Shown piece after piece: positions 46,842 to 54,849 of a DNA stretch of 64,000 bases. The stretch lies in NCBI GenBank assembly GCA_045645505.1, contig JAZRIW010000013.1, forward strand, positions 1-64,000, given 5' to 3'. The position numbers and the translations under genes were made by a program. This stretch comes from Fumia sp045645505. GTDB lineage: Bacteria; Bacillota; Clostridia; Oscillospirales; Ruminococcaceae. Each line of letters starts with the position of its first letter. Position 1 is the first letter of the stretch. Below the pieces are notes generated by a model. The model was not told the DNA's origin. It saw nothing but the letters and a program-made list of their open reading frames with translations, and did not search any database.

Positions 46842-46883
46842 AATAAACCTCCGTTTATTACAGAAACTTAAGAATCTGTAAAT

Positions 46884-46912
46884 ATTTTAATTCAATATAA
46901 ATTTATTTGCAA
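46884..46912 (-). promoter_or_regulatory. Candidate promoter of the B6 salvage operon
   Basis: On the minus strand TTGCAA (46912-46907), 17 bases, TAAAAT (46889-46884). AT-rich context makes chance matches likely. Confidence 0.4.
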
Positions 46913-47110
46913 ATATTGAAAAAATTTATTTTAAATTTTATTTTTTATCAAATCAGCAATAATATTATAACTTAAATATTGTTATTTGGCAAATTTAACG
47001 GATAATTTAAGTGGGTAAGTTTTTAAAAAAATAGTATTTTTGTTAAAATTACAAAAAAGACATAAAAAATCAACATAAACTTGTTTATTTAGTAAAATAA
47101 ATCTCCATTA

Positions 47111-47168
47111 TTCCCCTTTGCTATTAGTTTTTCAAAGGGACAAACTAAAAGAGGGAAAAATCCCTTTT
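47111..47168 (+). promoter_or_regulatory. Leader with interleaved complementary segments (possible pseudoknot)
   Basis: CCCTTTG at 47114-47120 can pair with CAAAGGG at 47133-47139, while TTAGTTT at 47124-47130 can pair with AAACTAA at 47142-47148: the two helices interlock as in an H-type pseudoknot. AAAAGAGGGA and TCCCTTTT (47147-47168) form a further alternative stem just before the ribosome site. Confidence 0.4.
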
Positions 47169-47191
47169 ATTTTAATTTTGGAGGTGTGGTA

Positions 47192-47371
47192 ATGGCTAAA
47201 ACCATGACAAATGTAATGAAAGGCGTAGCAGCCGGAATGGTTGTAGGAACAGCGGCATATATGATGTCAAATAAAAAATCAAAAAATACCGGGAAAAATG
47301 TAAGGAAAAAAGCGGCAAAAGCAGTGAAAACAATGGGGAATGTTTTAGAGAATATTTCCTATATGATGTGA
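47192..47371 (+). CDS. Small Gly/Ala-rich hydrophobic, basic protein (YtxH-like)
   Basis: 59 residues. The ATG at 47192 lies five bases after GGAGGTG. Residues about 8-26 (VMKGVAAGMVVGTAAYMMS) form one short hydrophobic helix, followed by a Lys-rich segment and a short helical end. This resembles small YtxH-like membrane proteins of Firmicutes, but the match is only in general character. Strong ribosome site and own terminator support that it is real. Confidence 0.65.
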   Translation: MAKTMTNVMKGVAAGMVVGTAAYMMSNKKSKNTGKNVRKKAAKAVKTMGNVLENISYMM

Positions 47372-47377
47372 TTTTTT

Positions 47378-47409
47378 AAGGGATTGTAGTAAAATTACTA
47401 CAATCCCTT
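47378..47409 (+). terminator. Terminator of the small gene
   Basis: AAGGGATTGTAGT pairs with ACTACAATCCCTT across a short loop; the downstream tail is TGTAATATTTTT. Confidence 0.85.
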
Positions 47410-47440
47410 GTAATATTTTTCAAAAATTTACATTTTTTTC

Positions 47441-47469
47441 TTTACAAATTGTTTTTATTGTGCTATATT
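47441..47469 (+). promoter_or_regulatory. Promoter ahead of a non-coding transcript
   Basis: TTTACA at 47441-47446, 17 bases, TATATT at 47464-47469. No open frame with a ribosome site follows for about 400 bases. Confidence 0.5.
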
Positions 47470-47475
47470 ATACAT

Positions 47476-47817
47476 ATACGCAAATTAAGGAGTACTCATA
47501 TAAGAATAACAATTTTTATATAAGCGCTACTTAATAGGTTTTAATTTACCGGTGAATGTATTTGTTTGGCGATTTTGGAAATTGGCACTTGTTTGTCGCT
47601 TCTTTCAGTTGGGGGTTAGAAACGGTGAGCAGGTTGTCGGTGGAAGAAAGAACTAAAGAAATACTTTCTTCGATAAGTCGAAATCTCTCTAATGAGAGTG
47701 CTCCTTTTGCGCATTTTTTCTTCTGGTCAGTGTTCTTGTACGGAAATATGGGGATTTCCATTTAATATAAGGACTTTTGCAGAAGAATTTTAATTTTCAT
47801 GTGTATATAATAATATT
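47476..47817 (+). ncRNA. Candidate structured non-coding RNA upstream of the HAD phosphatase
   Basis: About 340 bases between a promoter and a hairpin, richer in G than the usual spacer here, with several complementary segments: ATATAA/TTATAT (about 47498-47523), GAAGAAAG/CTTTCTTC, CTCTC/GAGAG, GGAAAT/ATTTCC and CTTCTG/CAGAAG enclosing the last hairpin. A 69-codon frame crosses it but has no ribosome site. I could not match it to 6S, SRP, RNase P or tmRNA signatures. It could be an unnamed small RNA or a long leader. Confidence 0.4.
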
Positions 47818-47852
47818 GCAGGATTCGTGTCACGAGTCCTGCTTTATGTTTG
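47818..47852 (+). terminator. Hairpin before the HAD phosphatase gene
   Basis: GCAGGATTCGT pairs with ACGAGTCCTGC (11 bp, one T-G pair, loop GTC), followed by TTTATGTTTG. It could terminate the non-coding transcript or attenuate the gene behind it. Confidence 0.65.
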
Positions 47853-47872
47853 TTAACGGAAGGGAAATTTTT

Positions 47873-48529
47873 ATGATTAAATTATGCATTTTTGATTTGG
47901 ACGGTACTCTTGTAAATTCTTTGGATGATCTGGCAGATGCTTGTAATTATGCACTTTTAACTAAAGGCTTTCCGGTTCATGAAAACAGCAGATATAATCA
48001 TTTTGTAGGAAATGGAATTCCTGTTTTGATGGAGAGAATTGTACCAAACGATAAAAAAACTCCTGAAATTTTAAAGGAGATTCGCTTGATTTTTGATGAA
48101 AGATATAAGAATCATTGCCTTTGTAAAACAAAACCATATGAAGGAATATCGGACTTAATTAAAAAATTGAAAAATCTTGAAATTAAGTTAGCGATTCTTT
48201 CTAATAAGGCTGATTCTTTTGCAAAATATATTTGTGATAGTATTTTCACAGGAAAAGAGTTTGAAATAATAATGGGACAAAGAGATGATATTCCCAAAAA
48301 ACCTGAACCTGATGCTGTTTATGCAATTTCAAAAGAATTGAATGTAGCTTTGGATGAAATAGTTTTAATAGGAGATTCTAACGTTGATGTCATAACAGCT
48401 AAGAATTCAGGTATATATTCTATAGGTGCATGTTGGGGATTTCGTGGTGAAGAAGAGCTTAAGAAAGCAGGTGCTGATTTCTTAGCACACTCACCAGAAG
48501 ATTGTCTTAATATAATAAATGGAATTTAG
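47873..48529 (+). CDS. HAD family phosphatase (phosphoglycolate phosphatase-like)
   Basis: 218 residues. HAD motifs: nucleophile FDLDGTLVNSLDDL at residues 7-20, LAILSNKAD (motif II), KKPEPDAVY (motif III) and VLIGDSNVDVITAKNSG (motif IV). The cap-domain type matches Gph/PpaX-like enzymes acting on small phosphates. The ATG at 47873 follows GGAAGGGAA. It is isolated between two non-coding regions. Confidence 0.9.
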   Translation: MIKLCIFDLDGTLVNSLDDLADACNYALLTKGFPVHENSRYNHFVGNGIPVLMERIVPNDKKTPEILKEIRLIFDERYKNHCLCKTKPYEGISDLIKKLKNLEIKLAILSNKADSFAKYICDSIFTGKEFEIIMGQRDDIPKKPEPDAVYAISKELNVALDEIVLIGDSNVDVITAKNSGIYSIGACWGFRGEEELKKAGADFLAHSPEDCLNIINGI

Positions 48530-48589
48530 TTATTCATATTTTTTTTACAAAAAACATGCAACAAAAATAATAACATTAATCACTTTATA

Positions 48590-48835
48590 TATGGAATGGT
48601 TAGTAAGACTATTTAATGAAGGAATTTTCGTATTGTTAAAATTTTAAAAAAGGCGAAGGAGGTATTATTCGGAAAATACTGAAACGCTGTTGGGGTTTTT
48701 AAAGTTTTAAGATACGGCTTTTTTAAAAATAAAGTAGTCCTTATGGCTATTACTGAAGGCAGGAGATGTAAATTAAAAGAAGATTAATAAGAATAAGAGG
48801 AAGTGTACTGTTGGGGAACACTTCCTTTTATTTTT
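48590..48835 (+). ncRNA. Candidate structured non-coding RNA with terminator (possibly raiA-type)
   Basis: About 240 bases with no open frame but a dense, GC-richer core at 48651-48770. Visible pairings: GTATT 48662-48666 with AATAC 48675-48679 around a UUCGG-containing loop, AGTAGT 48733-48738 with ATTACT 48749-48754, and CCTT/AAGG around it. The related words GGCGAAGGAGG and GAAGGCAGGAG flank the core. It ends in a strong terminator. The GAAACGCTGTTGGGG-like core recalls a widespread Clostridia RNA class such as raiA, but that is from memory and uncertain. Confidence 0.5.
48799..48835 (+). terminator. Terminator of the candidate RNA
   Basis: GGAAGTGT at 48799-48806 pairs with ACACTTCC at 48818-48825, then TTTTATTTTT. 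Confidence 0.9.
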
Positions 48836-48854
48836 ATTATTTATCTTTTATCTA

Positions 48855-48883
48855 TTGACTTAATATTAAAAATATAGTATTTT
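48855..48883 (+). promoter_or_regulatory. Promoter of the MBOAT gene
   Basis: TTGACT at 48855-48860, 17 bases, TATTTT at 48878-48883, about 63 bases before the start codon. Confidence 0.5.
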
Positions 48884-48946
48884 TAGGTGGTAATCTTGTG
48901 AAAATGCGGAATAATAATTTAAAGATTTTTTTAGAATGAGGTTTTT

Positions 48947-50326
48947 ATGGTATTTAGCAGTATTATTTTTTTATTTAGATTTTTACCTGTAGCGTTTTTA
49001 TTTTATTATATAGCACCTAAAAAAATGAAAAATTTTGTACTTTTAATATTAAGCCTTATTTTTTATGCCTGGGGCGAAATTAAATATTTGCCGATAATGT
49101 TTTATTCTATTATTGTGGATTATTTATGTGGGCTTGGCATTAAAAAATATAATGACAATAAAGCGTTAAAAAGGACTTTTCTTTTAATTTCTGTTTTAGG
49201 TAATTTAGGAATGTTGTTTTTCTTTAAATATACCAATTTTTTTGTGGAAAATATAAATTCTGTTTTAAAAACAACAATTCCTATGCTTAGCTTATCACTT
49301 CCGCTTGGAATAAGCTTTTATACTTTCCAGACGATGAGTTATACTATCGACGTTTACAGAGGTAAGGTAGAAGCGGAAAAAAATATTATTAATTTCGGTG
49401 CTTTTGTTGCACTTTTCCCCCAACTTATAGCAGGACCTATAGTTAAATACTCTGATATTTCAAATGAGCTTAAGAATCATAGCGTGAGCTTAAGCGGAAT
49501 AGAAAAAGGTATCAGACTGTTTATTATGGGACTTGGAAGTAAGGTACTTATTGCAAATAATATAGGTGCTCTCTGGACAGAAGTAGAAAGTCTTGATATT
49601 AATTTGATTTCTTCGGGACTTGCTTTACTTGGAATAATCGCTTTCGCATTTCAGATTTATTTTGATTTTTCCGGATATTCTCTTATGGCAATAGGGCTTG
49701 GACATATGCTAGGCTTTAATTTCCCAAAAAACTTTAATTATCCGTATATATCAAAGAGCATTACTGAATTTTGGCGTCGTTGGCATATAACTTTAAGCTC
49801 ATGGTTTAAAGAGTATCTTTATATACCATTGGGCGGAAATAGGGTTGGCACAAGAAGACATTATTTTAATCTTTTTGTAGTTTGGTTTTGCACAGGATTC
49901 TGGCATGGGGCAAATTGGAATTTTATCTTTTGGGGAATTTTCTTTTTTGTTGTATTGATGTTTGAAAAAAGATTTTTGCTAAATTTTTTAGAAAAAAGTA
50001 AGGTTATTTCTCATATTTATGTAATTATAATTCTTATTTTAAGCTGGACTTTGTTTGCAATTACCGATTTAAACAGGCTTTTAAATTATCTTATAAAGAT
50101 GTTTAATTTTACAGGCGGTGTGGATTGGATTTATTATTTGAGAAATTATGGTGTTACTTTAATTTTGTGTATTATATTCTCAACTCCGCTTGTTAAAAAT
50201 ATTTATGACAAAAAAATTAAATATCATCCGATTTTAAAAACTGTTTTACTGGCAGTAGTTTTAATTTTTTCAGTAGCTTATTTAGTGGATGCTTCATATA
50301 ATCCGTTTTTATATTTCAGATTTTAA
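48947..50326 (+). CDS. MBOAT family O-acyltransferase (AlgI/DltB-like)
   Basis: 459 residues, about eleven hydrophobic segments. MBOAT enzymes pass acyl groups across the membrane to extracellular polymers. Family text: YAWGEIKYLPIMFYSIIVDY, SYTIDVYRGKVEAEKN, QLIAGPIVKYSDI, ITEFWRRWHITLSSWFKEYL, and the catalytic-His region CTGFWHGANWNFIFWGIFF. It pairs with a DHHW protein 18 bases on. Polymer acetylation is the likely job; the polymer is unknown because no synthesis genes are near. Confidence 0.92.
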   Translation: MVFSSIIFLFRFLPVAFLFYYIAPKKMKNFVLLILSLIFYAWGEIKYLPIMFYSIIVDYLCGLGIKKYNDNKALKRTFLLISVLGNLGMLFFFKYTNFFVENINSVLKTTIPMLSLSLPLGISFYTFQTMSYTIDVYRGKVEAEKNIINFGAFVALFPQLIAGPIVKYSDISNELKNHSVSLSGIEKGIRLFIMGLGSKVLIANNIGALWTEVESLDINLISSGLALLGIIAFAFQIYFDFSGYSLMAIGLGHMLGFNFPKNFNYPYISKSITEFWRRWHITLSSWFKEYLYIPLGGNRVGTRRHYFNLFVVWFCTGFWHGANWNFIFWGIFFFVVLMFEKRFLLNFLEKSKVISHIYVIIILILSWTLFAITDLNRLLNYLIKMFNFTGGVDWIYYLRNYGVTLILCIIFSTPLVKNIYDKKIKYHPILKTVLLAVVLIFSVAYLVDASYNPFLYFRF

Positions 50327-50344
50327 TGAAAGGCAGGAATAAGT

Positions 50345-51466
50345 ATGAAATTTGATAAAAAAAATCGTTCCTCCTTTTGGCTTATAGGCTTTTTTGCACT
50401 TTTTATTTTAGCTTTTATGATTTGGGATTTTCTAAAACCTGTTGAGAAGTTTTCGGAGTTTGAAAACAGATATTTAAAGCAGCGCCCTTTGTTAACTTTA
50501 AATGCACTTATGGACAATAGTTATACCGGTAATTATGAGGGGTTTATAAATGACCAATTTGTTTTAAGAGATGAGTGGATTAATTTAAAATCAAAGGGAG
50601 AAAAGTTTCTTTTAAAGGTTGAAAATAATGGTATATTATATGGAAAAAATGATATGCTTTTTGAAAAATTCAATTCGTTAAATAACGAACAGCTTGAAAA
50701 GAATATCGGATTTTTAGATGAGTTTTTAAAGGATAAGCAAAATACGACTTTTATGATTATTCCGAGTGCGTATGAGATATACAGGGAAAATTTGCCTTTC
50801 GGGATAACTATGGTGAATCAGCAAGAGGAAATAGCAAAGCTCTATAGTTATTTTGATAAAAAAACTGACGTTATAGATTTATATTCGCCTTTAAAAGAAA
50901 ATAAAGAAGATTATATATATTATCGTACCGATCATCATTGGACTACTAAGGGCGCATATATTGCATATCAAAGTTATTGTGAGGAGAAGGGCAAAAATCC
51001 TATGCCGATTGATTTTTCGGATGCAATTGAGGCTCAAGGCTTTTTAGGCACTTATTTTAACAAAAGCAAAAATACTTCCTTAATTTCTGACACATTGATT
51101 TATTTTGATATGCCGATAAGAGCTACGGTAAATAATGAACAAAAGGAAAGTTATCTTGATAAAGAAAGCTTAAATACAAGAGATAAATATTCGGCATTTC
51201 TGTATGGTAATAATGCTTTAACTGTTTTAAGCTCTGATAATGAGGGCGAAAAATCAGGGAAAATACTTGTCATAAAGGATTCATTTTCAAATTGTTTTGT
51301 TCCGTTTTTAACTTATAATTACGAAGAGGTTTATGTGGCGGATTTGCGTTCCTTGCCGATGGGACTTACAGAACTTATTGAAAATACTGAATTTGATGAT
51401 ATTTTAGTAATGTATAATTTTATGAATTTTCAATCTGATACTAATTTTTACAGGCTTAAATATTAA
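50345..51466 (+). CDS. DHHW family SGNH-like acetyltransferase partner
   Basis: 373 residues: N-terminal membrane segment at about 10-29 and an extracytoplasmic domain. The AlgX/DltD-like signature YRTDHHWTTKGAY carries Asp196 and His198; a candidate catalytic Ser lies in VIKDSFSNCFVPF near residue 310. Such proteins receive acetyl from an MBOAT protein and transfer it to a polysaccharide outside the cell. Co-transcribed with the MBOAT gene and closed by a strong terminator. Confidence 0.88.
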   Translation: MKFDKKNRSSFWLIGFFALFILAFMIWDFLKPVEKFSEFENRYLKQRPLLTLNALMDNSYTGNYEGFINDQFVLRDEWINLKSKGEKFLLKVENNGILYGKNDMLFEKFNSLNNEQLEKNIGFLDEFLKDKQNTTFMIIPSAYEIYRENLPFGITMVNQQEEIAKLYSYFDKKTDVIDLYSPLKENKEDYIYYRTDHHWTTKGAYIAYQSYCEEKGKNPMPIDFSDAIEAQGFLGTYFNKSKNTSLISDTLIYFDMPIRATVNNEQKESYLDKESLNTRDKYSAFLYGNNALTVLSSDNEGEKSGKILVIKDSFSNCFVPFLTYNYEEVYVADLRSLPMGLTELIENTEFDDILVMYNFMNFQSDTNFYRLKY

Positions 51467-51470
51467 TATA

Positions 51471-51516
51471 AAAAATGGAGTGTTTAAAACTTTGTGTTTT
51501 AAACACTCCATTTTTT
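51471..51516 (+). terminator. Very strong terminator
   Basis: A perfect 20-bp stem (51471-51490 with 51496-51515) around TTTGT, followed by T residues. Confidence 0.93.
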
Positions 51517-51594
51517 GGGTTGGTATAAATTTTATTTTAAAAGAGAATAATCAATATATGCAGATAAAAAGTTTTATAAAGATTGGAGATTGTT

Positions 51595-53082
51595 ATGAAA
51601 AAAATTAAAAAACTTTTAGCTTATACTTTTGTCGTTATAACAATTATGACTATTTTTACTTCTTGTGGTGCTTCGGGCAGTTCAAAAAATTATGATTTTT
51701 ATATTTTTAATACTAAGGGCGAAAATGCTGATGCTATGCAAAAGGCAGTTGATGCTTACAGTGAAAAAACAGGCCTGAAGATAAAACTCTTTTCTTTAGG
51801 TTCCGGCACTAACAGCGCTGATACTTTAAGAGCAGAGATGAATTCAAAAAATAAGCCTGCTATTTTTTCGATTATGAATATAAGAGAACTTGAGGAATGG
51901 CGCGAGGGTGGATTTGCTCTTGATTTAAATACAATTGAAGATGCTGATTTTAAGGCACTTCATGAAGAACTTCCTGATAATTTGAAACTTTCTGTAAATA
52001 ACAACGAAAGTTATGGTATTCCTTATAACGTAGAAGGCTACGGGTATATTGTGGATACAAAGCTTCTTGCCGATTTGATAGGAGAATCAAAGGTTAATGA
52101 GTTTTTAAGTGATTTTAAAAAAGCTTCTTATGATGAGTTTTCCGATACAGTTAAAAAACTTGATGCATATATTAAAAACGGCACTGCTGATACGTTGATT
52201 TTAAATAAAAAGGAATATCCTTTGGTTTCCGAAAAACAAGGTTTTGCTAAAAATCTTACCGGAGTTTTTTCAGTAGCGGGTTCAGAAAAATGGACTTACG
52301 GAGATCATATGGTGAATATTGCAATTGATGCAGTTTTTAAAAATCCGTCTGAAACCAGAAATGCAGACGCTAAGACAATTCAAAAGCTTTATAATCCATT
52401 GATTGCATATGCTAAAGCCCTTGATTTAAAAACTTCTTATGTTGCAGGAAATGATGGGCCACTTGAAAGAGGACCTCAAATGATTAATTCAACTACCAAT
52501 GGATATGATGCGGCAGTTCAAAAGTTTGCAGAGCATAAAGCTGTTTTTATAAAGCAAGGTAACTGGGTATATACAAATATTGAAAAAATAAACCCTGAAA
52601 TTGTGAAAACGCTTACGTTTTTGCCGATAAAAATGCCTTTTTCGGATAACGATATAGAAGTTAAAGATTTAAATGCGGAAAAAATGAATCGTTCCATCTC
52701 TGTTTTTGTTCCGAATTATTATGCTGTAAATGCAAAGGTAAGCAAGGAAGAACAAAAAATGGCTGTTGATTTCTTAGTTTGGCTTAATACTACTAGTGAA
52801 GGCAAGCGTTTTATAACTGAAGATATGGCATTTATACCTTATAATGCGGATTCTGCTGTTACAAAGCTTGAAAATTCCTTAGGGAACTCTATTATTGAAT
52901 ATATGAATTCAGGGGATACTATAACGAATGCATACGCAGGTGCACCAACTAACTGGACAGGTGAAACCTTTGGACTTTATATAATGGAGAATTATCTTAC
53001 TAAGGCTAAATGGAGTGAAGAAGATTACAAAAAAATTGCAGATTATGGAATTGAATCATTTAAAGATATGGCAGGAGTATAA
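51595..53082 (+). CDS. ABC sugar-binding lipoprotein
   Basis: 495 residues. The ATG at 51595 follows TTGGAG; a TTG four codons earlier overlaps the ribosome site and is not used. Signal peptide with lipobox-like IFTSCG (Cys near residue 23). The mature part resembles family 1 solute-binding proteins: AVDAYSEKTGLKIKLFSLGS, NGPLERGPQ-type ligand loops, INSTTNGYDAAVQKFAEHKA and VFVPNYYAVNAKVSKEEQK. Presumably binds an oligosaccharide cleaved by the adjacent glucosidase. Confidence 0.88.
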   Translation: MKKIKKLLAYTFVVITIMTIFTSCGASGSSKNYDFYIFNTKGENADAMQKAVDAYSEKTGLKIKLFSLGSGTNSADTLRAEMNSKNKPAIFSIMNIRELEEWREGGFALDLNTIEDADFKALHEELPDNLKLSVNNNESYGIPYNVEGYGYIVDTKLLADLIGESKVNEFLSDFKKASYDEFSDTVKKLDAYIKNGTADTLILNKKEYPLVSEKQGFAKNLTGVFSVAGSEKWTYGDHMVNIAIDAVFKNPSETRNADAKTIQKLYNPLIAYAKALDLKTSYVAGNDGPLERGPQMINSTTNGYDAAVQKFAEHKAVFIKQGNWVYTNIEKINPEIVKTLTFLPIKMPFSDNDIEVKDLNAEKMNRSISVFVPNYYAVNAKVSKEEQKMAVDFLVWLNTTSEGKRFITEDMAFIPYNADSAVTKLENSLGNSIIEYMNSGDTITNAYAGAPTNWTGETFGLYIMENYLTKAKWSEEDYKKIADYGIESFKDMAGV

Positions 53083-53101
53083 TTTTTAAGGAAGGTAGAT
53101 T

Positions 53102-53998
53102 ATGCAAAAATACTATAAAAAATGGTTTTTTCCTTTAGCACTCCCTTCAATCATTCTTTTTTTGTTTGTTATTTTGATTCCATTTTTAATGGGATTTTTG
53201 TATTCATTTACTTCCTGGAGAGGAACTTATTTTGCAGGTGGAAGTGTTTTTGAATCATTTGTGGGGGTAAATAATTATCTTAATGCATTTAATAATAAAA
53301 AATTTATATCCAGTTTAATATATACAGTAGAGTTCACTTTAATTGCTGTTGTTGTGATAAATATAACTGCTCTTTTATTTGCTTTGATGGTTAATAAAAT
53401 TTCAAAATTTTCAGGTGTTTTCAAAACAGTTTTCTTTCTTCCTAATTTACTTGGCGGATTGGCACTCGGATTTATCTGGCAGTTTATTTTTCAGATTGTT
53501 TTTTCGCAAATTATTTTTGGCGGTACAAATCCTGTTATATCAATTCCGTTTCTTACTAATATGTTGCAAGACCACTACAAAGCATTGATAGCGCTTGTTA
53601 TTTTAGTTACCTGGCAGATGGCAGGATATATGATGATAATTTATATCACGGGGCTTAATAATATCCCCGCCGATTTATATGAGGCAGCTAAAATTGATGG
53701 GGCATCATCTTTCCAGCAGTTTAAAGTAATAACTGTTCCGATGCTTATGCCTGCTATAACTATAGTTTTCTTTTTAACCCTTGCAAATTGTTTTAAACTT
53801 TTAGATCAGAATATTGCGTTGACAGATGGAAATTTCAACACAAGACTTCTGGCAACACAGATTTTACGCACTACCCGTGATACCTCTCCACCTGATTATG
53901 GTATGGCACAGGCACAAGCGGTTATATTCTTTGTGCTTATTGCCTCAGTTTCTTTAATACAGGTGTATTTGACAAAGAAAAAAGAGGTGGAAGCTTAA
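53102..53998 (+). CDS. ABC sugar transporter permease (MalF/UgpA type)
   Basis: 298 residues, six membrane segments. The EAA loop for ATPase contact is LYEAAKIDGASSFQQFKVIT at about 195-214. It starts 19 bases after the binding protein and its stop overlaps the next start (TAATG). Confidence 0.92.
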   Translation: MQKYYKKWFFPLALPSIILFLFVILIPFLMGFLYSFTSWRGTYFAGGSVFESFVGVNNYLNAFNNKKFISSLIYTVEFTLIAVVVINITALLFALMVNKISKFSGVFKTVFFLPNLLGGLALGFIWQFIFQIVFSQIIFGGTNPVISIPFLTNMLQDHYKALIALVILVTWQMAGYMMIIYITGLNNIPADLYEAAKIDGASSFQQFKVITVPMLMPAITIVFFLTLANCFKLLDQNIALTDGNFNTRLLATQILRTTRDTSPPDYGMAQAQAVIFFVLIASVSLIQVYLTKKKEVEA

Positions 53999-54846
53999 TG
54001 CAAAAAGAAGTTAAAAAAAGTAAAACAGGGTTATCTTTTTTACTATATACCGTTCTGACAATCATAGCTGTTTATACGCTTTTTCCTGTTGTATTTCTTA
54101 TTATAAATTCCTTTAAAGCTCAAGGGGAGATAATTTCATCTCCCCTTGAATTACCGAAAAGTTTAAATTTTAAATATATTTTTGATGCAGCAATAAAGAT
54201 AAATTTTTTAAAATCTCTTTTTATAACTTTTATCGTAACATTTTTATCTGTGGCTTTAATTTTAATAGTTTCTGCTTTTGTTGCATGGGTTATGGTGAGA
54301 AATAAAAATCGATTTTCCGATTTTCTCCTTTTGATGTTTACAGCAGCTATGCTTATTCCTTTTCAGGCGGTGATGTATCCGCTTTTAAATCTTTTTGAAA
54401 ATCTTGCATTAAAAAATATATCAGGACTTATAATTATGTATGGGGGATTCGGACTCAGTTTATCGGTTTTTTTATATCATGGATTTATAAAAAGTGTTCC
54501 TGCTTCAGTTGAAGAAGCAGCAGTTATTGACGGTGCGGGTATTTTTTCATTATTTTTTAAAGTAGTATTCCCACTTTTAAAATCGACGACCGCGACAGTA
54601 ATTATATTAAATGCAATGTGGATATGGAATGACTACCTTTTACCTTTTTTAGTAATAGGAAACGGTAAATTGCGTACATTAACTTTGGAACTTTATTTTG
54701 CAAAAATGACTTCAGGACAATACGGAAATCCGTGGGAACTCATTTTTCCTGCAGTATTTGTTTCAATAGTTCCTATTATTATAGTGTTTTTATTTTTGCA
54801 AAAATATATTGTTAAAGGAATATCCGACGGCGCAGTTAAGGGGTAA
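53998..54846 (+). CDS. ABC sugar transporter permease (MalG/UgpE type)
   Basis: 282 residues, six membrane segments, with EAA loop VEEAAVIDGAGIFSLFFKVV at about 173-192 and the family ending WNDYLLPFLVIG. Coupled by overlap to the first permease. No ATPase gene follows, so a shared MsmK/UgpC-type ATPase encoded elsewhere must energise the importer. Confidence 0.92.
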   Translation: MQKEVKKSKTGLSFLLYTVLTIIAVYTLFPVVFLIINSFKAQGEIISSPLELPKSLNFKYIFDAAIKINFLKSLFITFIVTFLSVALILIVSAFVAWVMVRNKNRFSDFLLLMFTAAMLIPFQAVMYPLLNLFENLALKNISGLIIMYGGFGLSLSVFLYHGFIKSVPASVEEAAVIDGAGIFSLFFKVVFPLLKSTTATVIILNAMWIWNDYLLPFLVIGNGKLRTLTLELYFAKMTSGQYGNPWELIFPAVFVSIVPIIIVFLFLQKYIVKGISDGAVKG

Positions 54847-54849
54847 TTT

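Larger units (their letters stand above)
46842..47191. other. 350-base intergenic region between divergent genes
   Basis: Very AT-rich and without a coding frame. It holds the candidate promoter of the B6 operon (minus) and a structured leader for the small plus-strand gene. Nothing else is recognised. Confidence 0.6.

Noticed and set aside
47556..47765. Opposed small frames of about 70 codons in the non-coding region before the HAD gene
   Set aside because: No ribosome site on either strand and no recognisable protein; structured RNA is a better explanation.
47476..47817. Naming this region 6S RNA
   Set aside because: A GGTGAGCA-like word recalls 6S RNA, but no closing stem joining the two ends or typical central bubble could be built by eye.
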